Below, in pieces: positions 44,097 to 52,567 of a stretch of DNA of 64,000 nucleotides. The DNA is from Stutzerimonas stutzeri (GTDB lineage Bacteria; Pseudomonadota; Gammaproteobacteria; Pseudomonadales; Pseudomonadaceae). The translations under genes were made by a program, and so were the position numbers. Numbering within the stretch: the stretch's first letter is position 1; each line of letters begins with the position of its first letter. The DNA is taken from assembly GCF_000590475.1 (NCBI RefSeq), contig NZ_CP007441.1, positions 4,222,660-4,286,659 of the forward strand, in the 5' to 3' direction. Under the pieces are notes generated by a model. The model did not search any database, had not been told where the DNA came from, and saw only the letters and a list, made by a program, of their open reading frames with translations.

Positions 44097-45131
44097 TTAG
44101 AAGTTTTCCGGCTGCTTGGCCTTTTCCTTGGCCGCGTCGCGCGAAATCAGTCCCTTGGCCAGCAGTCCCTTGAGACAGGCATCGAGCGTCTGCATGCCCA
44201 GCGAACCGCCGGTCTGGATCGAGGAATACATTTGCGCCACCTTGTCCTCTCGAATCAGGTTTCGGATCGCAGGCGTGCCGATCATGATTTCGTGCGCGGC
44301 CACCCGACCACCACCGACCTTCTTCAGCAGGGTCTGGGAAATCACCGCCTGCAGAGATTCGGACAACATCGAGCGGACCATCGACTTTTCTTCAGCCGGG
44401 AATACGTCGACCACCCGGTCGATGGTCTTGGCCGCCGAGGTGGTGTGCAGGGTACCGAACACCAAGTGCCCAGTCTCCGCAGCGGTCAGCGCCAGCCGGA
44501 TGGTTTCCAGGTCGCGCATCTCGCCGACGAGGATGATGTCCGGGTCTTCACGAAGCGCCGAGCGCAAGGCTTCGGAGAAGCCCAGTGTGTCGCGGTGCAC
44601 TTCACGTTGGTTGACCAGACACTTTTTCGACTCGTGGACGAACTCGATCGGGTCTTCGATGGTGAGGATGTGGTGATATTTGGTGTTGTTCAGATAGTCG
44701 AGCATCGCCGCCAGGGTGGTTGACTTGCCCGAACCGGTCGGCCCGGTGACCAGCACCAGCCCTCGAGGTACATCGGTAATCTTGCGGAAGACCTCGCCCA
44801 TACCGAGATCTTCCATGGTCAGCACTTTCGACGGAATGGTCCGGAACACCGCACCGGCACCGCGATTCTGGTTGAACGCGTTGACCCGGAAGCGTGCCAC
44901 GCCGGGCACTTCGAACGAAAAGTCGGTCTCGAGAAATTCCTCGAAATCCTTGCGCTGCTTGTCGTTCATGATGTCGTAGATCAGTGCGTGCACCTGCTTG
45001 TGGTCCATCGCCGGCAGATTGATCCGGCGCACATCGCCGTCAACGCGGATCATCGGCGGCAGGCCGGAAGACAGGTGCAAGTCAGACGCACCCTGCTTGG
45101 CGCTGAAGGCCAGCAGTTCTGTGATATCCAT
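44097..45131 (-). CDS. pilT: PilT, type IV pilus retraction ATPase
   Basis: 344 residues, the normal length. N-terminal PAS-like domain (SDLHLSSGLPPMIRVDGD), Walker A GPTGSGKST, Asp box TIEDPIEFVHESKKC, Walker B ILVGEMRDLETI, His box TGHLVFGTLHTTSAAKTID and the C-terminal AIRNLIRE motif needed for retraction. The ATG at 45131 (MDITELLAF) matches the family start; four codons upstream would be extra. PilT pulls pili in to drive twitching and is the output of the Pil-Chp system encoded at 20271-33486. Confidence 0.97.
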   Translation of the reverse strand: MDITELLAFSAKQGASDLHLSSGLPPMIRVDGDVRRINLPAMDHKQVHALIYDIMNDKQRKDFEEFLETDFSFEVPGVARFRVNAFNQNRGAGAVFRTIPSKVLTMEDLGMGEVFRKITDVPRGLVLVTGPTGSGKSTTLAAMLDYLNNTKYHHILTIEDPIEFVHESKKCLVNQREVHRDTLGFSEALRSALREDPDIILVGEMRDLETIRLALTAAETGHLVFGTLHTTSAAKTIDRVVDVFPAEEKSMVRSMLSESLQAVISQTLLKKVGGGRVAAHEIMIGTPAIRNLIREDKVAQMYSSIQTGGSLGMQTLDACLKGLLAKGLISRDAAKEKAKQPENF

Positions 45132-45197
45132 GGGACTCCCCAATTACAAGCAAGCAGGTAGAATGCCGCGCAGACCCTAAGGTGGCAGGCGCAGGTA

Positions 45198-45911
45198 ATG
45201 TCCACGATAGCGAACAATATTGCAAAGGTCGCAACGCGCATCCGTGAGGCGGCGCAAGCTGTGGCGCGTGATCCCGACGAGGTGCGTGTGTTGGCGGTCA
45301 GCAAGACCCAACCGGCCGCCGCGATTCGCGAGGCTTCCAGTGCTGGTCTAGGCGATTTCGGCGAGAACTATCTGCAGGAAGCCCTTGAAAAGCAGGCCGA
45401 GCTCGCCGACCTGCCATTGACCTGGCATTTCATCGGCCCGATCCAGTCGAACAAGACCAAGGCGATCGCCGAGCACTTCGACTGGGTCCATTCGGTGGAC
45501 CGCCTGAAGATCGCCCAGCGTCTTTCCGATCAGCGTCCCGATCCGCTGCCGCCCTTGAATATCTGCCTGCAAGTCAACGTCAGTGGCGAGACCAGCAAGT
45601 CCGGTTGCGAACCCGAAGATGTGCCAGAACTGGCGCAAGCAATTGCTGCCCTGCCCCGCTTGCGTCTACGTGGGTTGATGGCAATTCCCGAGCCGACCGA
45701 CGATCCTGCCGAGCAGCGTGCCGCTTTTGCTCGCCTGCGCCGGTTGCAAGATGACCTCGACCTCGACCTCGACACTCTTTCTATGGGCATGAGCCAGGAT
45801 CTGGAGGCCGCCATCGCCGAAGGCGCCACCTGGGTCCGCATCGGCACTGCCCTGTTCGGCGCCCGCGCGTCGCCATCGCGGACCGCTCCGGCAGCACCTG
45901 CGCATAAATAA
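45198..45911 (+). CDS. yggS: PLP homeostasis protein, YggS/PROSC family
   Basis: 237 residues. It binds pyridoxal 5'-phosphate on the lysine in LAVSKTQPA (about residue 36) but has no known enzyme activity; it keeps free PLP and amino acid pools balanced. Other family stretches: FGENYLQEALEKQ, WHFIGPIQSNKTK, GLMAIPEP, LSMGMSQDLEAAI and WVRIGTALFG. It diverges from pilT and is followed by proC after 12 bases, the common yggS-proC-yggT order. Confidence 0.95.
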   Translation: MSTIANNIAKVATRIREAAQAVARDPDEVRVLAVSKTQPAAAIREASSAGLGDFGENYLQEALEKQAELADLPLTWHFIGPIQSNKTKAIAEHFDWVHSVDRLKIAQRLSDQRPDPLPPLNICLQVNVSGETSKSGCEPEDVPELAQAIAALPRLRLRGLMAIPEPTDDPAEQRAAFARLRRLQDDLDLDLDTLSMGMSQDLEAAIAEGATWVRIGTALFGARASPSRTAPAAPAHK

Positions 45912-45923
45912 AGGAACCTACGC

Positions 45924-46751
45924 ATGAACACACCCCGTATCGCCTTCATCGGCGGCGGCAACATGGCCGCCAGCCTGATCGGCGGGCTGCGTGCCCAAGG
46001 CGTACCCGCCACGTCCATCTGCGCCAGCGACCCCGGTGCCGACAAGCGCGCCGAGCTGGAAGCCACCCACGGCATCAGGACCTTTGCCGACAATGGCCAA
46101 GCCCTGGCCGGTGCCGATGTCGTTCTGCTGGCGGTCAAGCCACAAATGATGCAGTCGGTCTGCCGCGACCTGGCCGCCCTCCTGCAATCGAATCAGTTGA
46201 TCGTGTCGATCGCCGCAGGTATCACCTGCGCCAGCCTGCAGGAATGGCTTGGACCGCAGACGCCACGGGCCATCGTGCGCTGCATGCCGAATACACCCGC
46301 GTTGCTGCGTCAGGGCGTCAGCGGATTGTTCGCCAACGCGCAGGTCAGTGTTGAGCAAAAGCTACAGGCCGAACAACTGCTATCGGCGGTGGGCCTGGCG
46401 CTCTGGCTGGACAAAGAAGCCTTGATCGATGCGGTGACCGCAGTATCCGGCAGCGGCCCGGCCTATTTCTTCTTGATGATCGAAGCCATGACCGCCGCCG
46501 GCGAGCGACTGGGTCTGCCGCGCGACACCGCGGCGCAGCTGACCATGCATACTGCCTTGGGCGCCGCACGGATGGCCTGCGAAAGCGATGTCGAAGCAGC
46601 CGAACTGCGTCGCCGCGTTACCTCGCCGAACGGAACCACCGAAGCGGCGATCAAAGCCTTCCAGGCAGGCGGCTTCGAGAGCCTGGTCCAACAGGCGATG
46701 AATGCGGCCGCACAACGCTCAGCCGAACTCGCCGAACAACTGGGCAATTAG
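45924..46751 (+). CDS. proC: Pyrroline-5-carboxylate reductase
   Basis: 275 residues. It reduces pyrroline-5-carboxylate to proline. The Rossmann motif FIGGGNMAASLIGGL is at the N-terminus, then LAVKPQMM, the conserved RCMPNTPALLRQGVSGL, and the dimer domain AVSGSGPAYFFLMIEAM followed by TSPNGTTEAAI. AAAGGA lies ahead of the ATG. The stop codon TAG (46749-46751) coincides with the left end of the MITE-like repeat, so the last codons could have been trimmed by its insertion, though the length is normal. Confidence 0.96.
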   Translation: MNTPRIAFIGGGNMAASLIGGLRAQGVPATSICASDPGADKRAELEATHGIRTFADNGQALAGADVVLLAVKPQMMQSVCRDLAALLQSNQLIVSIAAGITCASLQEWLGPQTPRAIVRCMPNTPALLRQGVSGLFANAQVSVEQKLQAEQLLSAVGLALWLDKEALIDAVTAVSGSGPAYFFLMIEAMTAAGERLGLPRDTAAQLTMHTALGAARMACESDVEAAELRRRVTSPNGTTEAAIKAFQAGGFESLVQQAMNAAAQRSAELAEQLGN

Positions 46752-47018
46752 GGTCTGTTGACGTTTCGTTCGCGGCCGCGCCGGAGCTTGTTTTTGCGCG
46801 GAGCAAGGCATGAGGAGAGAAGTTTGGTCATTCCAAATGAACGACGAATAACGCCGCACCGCGCAAAAACAGGCCCGGCCCTTCGGGTTGCGCGGCAAAT
46901 GACGCCATGCGGCGTTGCGAGACTTGTCAAGGGAACAACCATTACCTGCGTCCCGCGCCTTGCCTGGCGTCATTTGACGCAGCAACGCGGCTCGCGACGA
47001 AACATCAACAGATCCTAA
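46748..47018. mobile_element. MITE-like element with 33-nt terminal inverted repeats
   Basis: The left end at 46748-46780 (TTAGGGTCTGTTGACGTTTC…) and the right end at 46986-47018 are inverted copies with two substitutions and two single-base gaps. Inside are two perfect stems: 13 bases at 46789-46801 with 46859-46871, and 12 bases at 46896-46907 with 46965-46976. There is no coding capacity; one frame stays open by chance. A TA at each end could be the target duplication. It fills the proC-yggT gap exactly, from the stop codon to the TAAGGAG ribosome site. Confidence 0.8.
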
Positions 47019-47027
47019 GGAGCCTTC

Positions 47028-47618
47028 ATGTCACAGCTTTCGCAAGCCCTGATTCTTATCGTCCAGACGCTCGGCAGTCTCTATCTGCTGATCGTTCTCT
47101 TACGTTTTATCCTGCAGTTGGTCCGGGCCGATTTCTACAATCCGCTGAGCCAGTTCATCGTGCGCGCCACGCATCCATTATTGCGACCGCTTCGCCGAGT
47201 AATCCCCAGCATCGGAGGGCTGGACCTGTCATCGCTAGTGCTGGGCATCATTGTTCAGGTATTGCTGATGGCGGCCATCCTGATGATTGCCTACGGCACT
47301 ATAGGCAACCCGCTGCAGCTGCTTGTCTGGGCGCTGATTGGCGTGACCGGGCTGTTTCTGAACATCTTCTTCTACGCGCTGATCATCAGCGTGATCCTGT
47401 CCTGGGTCGCGCCGGGTAGCCACAACCCCGGCGCTCAGTTGGTCAGCCAGATCTGCGAACCGGCACTTGCACCCTTCCGCCGCCTGCTGCCCAATCTCGG
47501 CGGGCTGGATATCTCACCAATCTTTGCCTTTCTGGCGATCAAGCTGCTGGACATGCTAGTGATCAACAATCTGGCAATGATGACCCATATGCCCAACATC
47601 CTCCGCTCGCTGATCTGA
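47028..47618 (+). CDS. yggT: YggT family integral membrane protein
   Basis: 196 residues with two YggT repeats, each of two membrane helices (LILIVQTLGSLYLLIVLLRF; LFLNIFFYALIISVILSWV). After each pair comes the signature PL..F-R-hydrophobic-P (NPLSQFIVRATHPLLRPLRRVIP; CEPALAPFRRLLPNLGGLDISPIFAF). Function is not settled; links to osmotic tolerance and cell division have been proposed. It follows proC across the MITE-like element, whose right end abuts its SD TAAGGAG. Confidence 0.9.
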   Translation: MSQLSQALILIVQTLGSLYLLIVLLRFILQLVRADFYNPLSQFIVRATHPLLRPLRRVIPSIGGLDLSSLVLGIIVQVLLMAAILMIAYGTIGNPLQLLVWALIGVTGLFLNIFFYALIISVILSWVAPGSHNPGAQLVSQICEPALAPFRRLLPNLGGLDISPIFAFLAIKLLDMLVINNLAMMTHMPNILRSLI

Positions 47619-47677
47619 CCCGCGGAACCGCCCGATCGCCACTTACGGCCTTTGGGCGGTAGATCACAGTTGATCGA

Positions 47678-47705
47678 TTGACCCGCTTCCTGCGACTGGG
47701 ATAAT
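47678..47705 (+). promoter_or_regulatory. Sigma-70 promoter for the dynamin-like GTPase
   Basis: TTGACC at 47678-47683 and GATAAT at 47700-47705 are 16 bases apart, 34 bases before the ATG. Confidence 0.6.
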
Positions 47706-47738
47706 CGCGCGATTCGCCTTTCAGGAAGCACCACGATC

Positions 47739-49700
47739 ATGGAACGACTCGACCGGCAGGTGGATGCGTACGTCACCTGGAAGCGCGACCTGGTTCGGGA
47801 GATTACCCGCTACCGCAGTTGGTTGGCGCACAACCGCCTCAGCTCGGAGGCGGTTGACGTCCGACTGGACCGTGCATTGAAATTGCTGCGCACCGATCAC
47901 ATCACTTTGGCCTTTGTCGGCGAGTTCTCTCGTGGCAAGACGGAGTTGATCAACAGCCTGTTTTTCTCGGGGTACGGCCAACGCATCCTGCCCTCGCGTG
48001 CAGGGCGCACCACCATGTGTCCGACCGAACTGTTTTTTGATCCGCGCGCGGAGCGTTCCTATATCCGCCTGCTGCCGATCGAGTCGCGCCTGGAAGACAC
48101 CAGCATCGCTCAGCTCAAGCGCAGTCCACGCCTCTGGCAGAACATTGCGCTGGATTTGGACAACCCGGACGCCATGGTCGAAGCCTTCACTCAGGTTGCC
48201 TCCACGAAGTCGATGCCGGTAGAGCAAGCCCTCCACCTCGGCTTCCACTCCGACTCACTGGAACAATCGGAGGTTGCCGGTGAAGTGATGGTGCCGGCTT
48301 GGCGACATGCGATGATCAACTTCGATCACCCGCTGTTGCGCCAAGGGTTGCGCATACTCGATACGCCGGGCCTCAACGCGCTGGGCAGCGAGCCGGAACT
48401 CACCCTGTCGATGCTGCCAAGTGCACAGGCAGTGATTTTCCTGTTGTCAGCCGACGCCGGCGTGACCGCCAGTGATATGAATATATGGCAGCTGCATATC
48501 CATCAGCTCGATGATGGCAGGCGACACCGCCTGTTCGCCGTACTAAACAAGATTGACGTGCTCTGGGATGACGTGTCGGGCGACACGTTCGTCAATGATG
48601 CGATTCAGCGAATGCAGACCAGTACCGCCCAACAACTGGGCATCGCAGTCGAAGACGTGCTGCCGCTCTCGGCCAAACAAGCATTGCTCGCGAAGATTCG
48701 CGGCGACCAGACGCTGCTTGAGCGCAGCCGGCTACTGGCGCTGGAGCAGCTGCTTTGCGAACGCATCCTTGCCCAGAAGGAGCGCCTGCTGGAACAGCAA
48801 GTGGTGCGCCAAGTACTCGCATTGCTACAAAACAGCCAGCACATCCTGACCCAGCGCCTGGCCAAGGTTCGAGAACAGAGCGAACTGCTCGACGACCGCC
48901 GCCAGGATAGCGGGCAGCTGTTACTGGAACTGACCGCCCGTACCCGCCACGATCACAATCAGCACCACAAGCGGCTGCTGCAGCTGAAGACCAACCAGCG
49001 CCTGTTACAGCGTCAGGGCGAGTTGCTGCGCAACACCGTACGCGCCGAACGCCTGGAAGAACATCTGGCACGCCTGCGCCGCAGCCTGACCGGCAGCCTG
49101 ACTACCCTGGGTATCAATCTGAGCATTCTGCATTTCTTCCGCTCGGTCGAGCAGGATCTGGGTGCGCTTGAGCATGAGGCGGCGCTGGCGAACAAGATCG
49201 TGTCGGCCATATATGCCCGCCACAACGAGCAGAACCCGCTGCACGGCGTCGACGGCCCCCTGTTCCGGCTCGCTCCTTACCAAAAAGAGCTGAAGGGACT
49301 GCAGAACAAGGCGGACCAGTTTCGTCTGCAGCTCAAAACGCTGCTTACCGAGCAGCGCACTCTGACCCGTCGATTCTTCGCCACCCTGGTGCAGGAAGTC
49401 ATTGGAATGCATCAGCGCTTGCGTCAGGAGGCTGAGCAATGGGCCGACGAAGCGCTGATGCCGCTGATGCAACATTCGTTGGAACACAAACAGCAGCTCG
49501 AAGCGCACCTGCTGCAGCTAAAAGGCCTGGCACAGGAAAGCCAGCAAAGCAGTCAGCGCGGTCGCCTGCTGGCCCGCTACAGCCTCGAACTGGAGCAACA
49601 GCTGGCGCAGGCCGGAGAAATGTTGCGACTGCTGCGGCGGCCGGCTCCGATCCGCCGTCAGGGCAAGATCGTCAGCCTCACCAGCGCCAGCCTGGGCTGA
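47739..49700 (+). CDS. Dynamin-family GTPase
   Basis: 653 residues. The GTPase domain lies at about 55-330: G1 GEFSRGKT at 61-68, a G2 threonine in GRTTMCPTEL near 90-97, G3 DTPG at 208-211, G4 NKID at 270-273. The second half is long helical coiled coil, broken near 450-470 by a hydrophobic segment (SLTTLGINLSILHFF) that might touch membranes. Bacterial dynamins remodel or protect membranes; this one's job is not known. It is a single gene, unlike the paired bacterial dynamins found in some operons. It has its own promoter and stands between yggT and metX. Confidence 0.85.
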   Translation: MERLDRQVDAYVTWKRDLVREITRYRSWLAHNRLSSEAVDVRLDRALKLLRTDHITLAFVGEFSRGKTELINSLFFSGYGQRILPSRAGRTTMCPTELFFDPRAERSYIRLLPIESRLEDTSIAQLKRSPRLWQNIALDLDNPDAMVEAFTQVASTKSMPVEQALHLGFHSDSLEQSEVAGEVMVPAWRHAMINFDHPLLRQGLRILDTPGLNALGSEPELTLSMLPSAQAVIFLLSADAGVTASDMNIWQLHIHQLDDGRRHRLFAVLNKIDVLWDDVSGDTFVNDAIQRMQTSTAQQLGIAVEDVLPLSAKQALLAKIRGDQTLLERSRLLALEQLLCERILAQKERLLEQQVVRQVLALLQNSQHILTQRLAKVREQSELLDDRRQDSGQLLLELTARTRHDHNQHHKRLLQLKTNQRLLQRQGELLRNTVRAERLEEHLARLRRSLTGSLTTLGINLSILHFFRSVEQDLGALEHEAALANKIVSAIYARHNEQNPLHGVDGPLFRLAPYQKELKGLQNKADQFRLQLKTLLTEQRTLTRRFFATLVQEVIGMHQRLRQEAEQWADEALMPLMQHSLEHKQQLEAHLLQLKGLAQESQQSSQRGRLLARYSLELEQQLAQAGEMLRLLRRPAPIRRQGKIVSLTSASLG

Positions 49701-49779
49701 GCGGCGTTGCGATTGAGGGTGAATTGAGGCGCGCTAACCTTTAGACTTTGCCGCCTTCTTCCACCACGAGCCAGGTTCG

Positions 49780-50919
49780 ATGCCCACAGCTATTCCAGCC
49801 GATTCCGTTGGTCTGGTGAGTCCGAAGGTCGAGCATTTCGCCGAACCGCTGGCACTCGCTTGCGGCCGCACGCTCAACGACTACCAGCTGATCTACGAAA
49901 CCTACGGTGAACTGAACGCCGCGCGCAGTAACGCCGTGCTGATCTGCCACGCGCTGTCCGGCCACCATCATGCGGCCGGTTTCCACAACATGGACGAGAA
50001 TAAACCCGGCTGGTGGGACAGTTGCATCGGGCCGGGCAAGGCGATCGACACCAACCGCTTCTTCGTGGTCAGCCTGAACAACCTCGGCGGCTGCAACGGC
50101 TCGACCGGCCCCAGCAGCATCAACCCACTGACCGGCAAACCGTACGGGGCGGACTTCCCTGTGGTTACGGTGGAGGATTGGGTCAACAGCCAGGCACGTC
50201 TGGCCGACGTGTTGGGCATCGAACAGTGGGCTGCGGTGGTGGGCGGCAGCCTCGGCGGCATGCAGGCGATGCAGTGGTCCATGAGCTACCCGGAGCGGGT
50301 TCGCCACTGCGTCGCCATCGCTTCGGCGTCTAAATTGTCGGCGCAGAACATTGCCTTCAACGAGGTGGCGCGCCAAGCGATTCTCTCCGATCCGGAATTT
50401 CATGGCGGGCACTTCCAGGAACAGAACGTAATTCCCAAGCGCGGGCTGATGCTGGCGCGCATGGTCGGGCATATTACCTATCTGTCCGATGACGCCATGG
50501 GCACCAAGTTCGGCCGAGGCCTCAAGAGCGAAAAACTCAACTACGACTTCAACAGTGTCGAGTTCCAGGTCGAGAGCTACCTGCGCTATCAGGGTGAAGA
50601 GTTTTCCAGCCGCTTCGATGCCAATACCTACCTGCTAATGACCAAGGCACTGGATTATTTCGACCCGGCGGCGGCGTTTGATGACGATCTGGCCAAAGCC
50701 TTGTCGACAGCCAAGGCGGACTTCTGCGTGATTTCCTTCACTACCGACTGGCGCTTTTCCCCGGAACGCTCGCACGAAATCGTCGACGCGCTAATGGCGG
50801 CACGCAAGAACGTTTGCTACCTGGAAATCGACGCCCCCCAGGGCCACGACGCCTTTCTGATTCCCATTCCCCGTTATCTGCAGGCGTTTCGCGGCTACAT
50901 GAACCGCATCGTTTTATAA
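49780..50919 (+). CDS. metX: Homoserine O-acyltransferase (MetX)
   Basis: 379 residues, α/β-hydrolase fold. It acylates homoserine in methionine synthesis; pseudomonad MetX enzymes mostly use succinyl-CoA despite their fold. The nucleophile Ser is in VVGGSLGGMQAMQW, the Asp in ISFTTDWRFSP, the His in APQGHDAFL. LNNLGGCNGSTGPSSINP is a family stretch. No metJ box was seen. It is followed by metW after 9 bases, a linkage that in many proteobacteria is needed for full MetX activity. Confidence 0.94.
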   Translation: MPTAIPADSVGLVSPKVEHFAEPLALACGRTLNDYQLIYETYGELNAARSNAVLICHALSGHHHAAGFHNMDENKPGWWDSCIGPGKAIDTNRFFVVSLNNLGGCNGSTGPSSINPLTGKPYGADFPVVTVEDWVNSQARLADVLGIEQWAAVVGGSLGGMQAMQWSMSYPERVRHCVAIASASKLSAQNIAFNEVARQAILSDPEFHGGHFQEQNVIPKRGLMLARMVGHITYLSDDAMGTKFGRGLKSEKLNYDFNSVEFQVESYLRYQGEEFSSRFDANTYLLMTKALDYFDPAAAFDDDLAKALSTAKADFCVISFTTDWRFSPERSHEIVDALMAARKNVCYLEIDAPQGHDAFLIPIPRYLQAFRGYMNRIVL

Positions 50920-50928
50920 GGAAACCAC

Positions 50929-51528
50929 ATGCGCGCCGATCTGGACATCATCCAAGACTGGATCCCGGCGGGTAGCCGCGTGCTCGACCTCGGTTGCGGC
51001 AATGGCGAGCTGCTGGCCTGGCTGCGGGACAACAAGCAGGTCAGCGGCTACGGCCTGGAAATCGATCCTGACAACATCGCCGCCTGTATCGACAAGGGCA
51101 TCAACGTCATCGAGCAGGACCTCGATAAGGGTTTGGGCAATTTCGCCAGCGACAGCTTCGACATGGTGGTCATGACCCAGGCGTTGCAGGCCGTCCACTA
51201 CCCGGACGAGCTGCTCAAGGAAATGCTTCGTGTCGGCCGCGAGTGCATCATTACCTTTCCCAATTTCGGTCACTGGCGCTGCCGCTGGTATCTGGCCAGC
51301 AAGGGCCGCATGCCGGTTTCTGAATTCCTGCCCTACACGTGGTACAACACACCGAACATTCACTTCTGCACGTTCGAGGACTTCGAGCGGCTTTGCCGTG
51401 AACTCGGTGCTCGGGTGCTCGAACGCCTGGCGGTCGACCGCCATCACAAGCACGGCGTGACGAGCCGCCTGTGGCCGAACCTGATCGGCGAGATTGGCAT
51501 CTATCGCGTCACCGGACCTGCCCGCTGA
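50929..51528 (+). CDS. metW: MetW, methionine biosynthesis protein
   Basis: 199 residues. It has a class I SAM-methyltransferase fold with VLDLGCGNGELLAWL and acts with MetX, which it appears to activate. Other family stretches: MVVMTQALQAV, ITFPNFGHWRCRW and LPYTWYNTPNIHFCT. No methyl-acceptor is known for it. An AAGGAAA site precedes it, and it lies 9 bases after metX. Confidence 0.94.
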   Translation: MRADLDIIQDWIPAGSRVLDLGCGNGELLAWLRDNKQVSGYGLEIDPDNIAACIDKGINVIEQDLDKGLGNFASDSFDMVVMTQALQAVHYPDELLKEMLRVGRECIITFPNFGHWRCRWYLASKGRMPVSEFLPYTWYNTPNIHFCTFEDFERLCRELGARVLERLAVDRHHKHGVTSRLWPNLIGEIGIYRVTGPAR

Positions 51529-51551
51529 CCGCTTCACCGCTGGAGGAAACC

Positions 51552-51974
51552 ATGAGACCTAGCCTGATATGCCTGCTTGCCCTGCTGCTGGCGCTGCCTG
51601 CCATGGCCGAGCGCAAACACAGTGTGGGCGAGCACGACGTTCACTACATTGCCTTCAATTCAAGCTTCTTGCAGCCGGACATCGCCGCTGCGGCGGGCCT
51701 GGTGCGCAGCAAGACCCAGGGCGTGGTCAACGTTTCGGTGCTCAAGTCCGGCAAACCGGTCGCCGCGCAGGTCGGCGGTTCGGTGAAGAACCTGCTCGGG
51801 CAGGACTACCCGCTGACCTTCAAGCAGCTCAAGGAAGGCGACGAGGCCATTTACTACCTCGCACAGTTTCCCTTCGAATCGCGCGAGGTGCTGCGCTTCA
51901 ATTTGAATGTGCAGCCTAGCGGCATCGCCCCGATCAACTTCGACTTCACTCAAGAGTTCTTTCCAGACGAATGA
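51552..51974 (+). CDS. DUF4426 periplasmic protein
   Basis: 140 residues. Residues 1-19 are a signal peptide (LLALLLALPAMAERK). The mature part is a small β-rich domain beginning VGEHDVHYIAFNSSFLQPDIAAAAGLVRSK, matching DUF4426. Function is unknown; the family is regularly found between metW and rdgB in pseudomonads. The ATG at 51552 follows TGGAGG. Its stop overlaps the rdgB start. Confidence 0.88.
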   Translation: MRPSLICLLALLLALPAMAERKHSVGEHDVHYIAFNSSFLQPDIAAAAGLVRSKTQGVVNVSVLKSGKPVAAQVGGSVKNLLGQDYPLTFKQLKEGDEAIYYLAQFPFESREVLRFNLNVQPSGIAPINFDFTQEFFPDE

Positions 51975-52567
51975 TGCCTTTCAACGAACTGGTGCTGGCC
52001 AGCCATAACGCCGGCAAGCTCAAGGAACTGCAGGCCATGCTGGGCGACACGGTGCGTGTACGCCCGGTTGGCGAATTCAGCGACGTGGAACCGGAAGAAA
52101 CCGGGCTTTCCTTTGTCGAGAACGCCATCCTTAAGGCCCGTAACGCGGCCAGGGTTTCCGGTCTGCCAGCGCTGGCTGATGACTCGGGCCTGGCGGTGGA
52201 TTATCTCGGCGGCGCGCCGGGCATCTACTCGGCGCGCTACGCCGACGGCCAGGGCGATGCTGCGAACAATGCCAAGCTGCTGGATGCGCTCAAGGACGTG
52301 CCGGATGCCGAACGCGGTGCGCAGTTCGTCTGTGCGCTCGCGTTGGTCAGGCATGCCGACGACCCGCTGCCAATCATCTGCGAAGGCCTGTGGCATGGGC
52401 GCATCCTGCAAGCTCCTCAGGGCGTGCATGGCTTCGGCTATGACCCGCTGTTCTGGGTCCCGGAGCGTAACTGTTCCAGTGCCGAGATGGCACCAGCGGA
52501 CAAGAATCAGCTCAGTCACCGTGCGCGAGCCATGGCACTGCTCAAACAGCGCCTCGGAATCGCATGA
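51971..52567 (+). CDS. rdgB: XTP/dITP diphosphatase
   Basis: 198 residues. It hydrolyses non-canonical purine triphosphates (dITP, XTP) to keep them out of DNA. Signatures: LASHNAGKLKEL with the substrate loop, LADDSGLAVDYLGGAPGIYSARYA with the metal-binding acids, and GFGYDPLFWVPE. The C-terminal SHRARAMALLKQRL is normal. Start can be either of two adjacent ATGs (51971 or 51974). It overlaps hemW by 4 bases (ATGA at 52564-52567). Confidence 0.95.
   Translation: MMPFNELVLASHNAGKLKELQAMLGDTVRVRPVGEFSDVEPEETGLSFVENAILKARNAARVSGLPALADDSGLAVDYLGGAPGIYSARYADGQGDAANNAKLLDALKDVPDAERGAQFVCALALVRHADDPLPIICEGLWHGRILQAPQGVHGFGYDPLFWVPERNCSSAEMAPADKNQLSHRARAMALLKQRLGIA

Noticed and set aside
46758..47018. 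86-codon frame inside the MITE-like element
   Set aside because: It runs through inverted repeats, has no ribosome site and gives no protein-like sequence.
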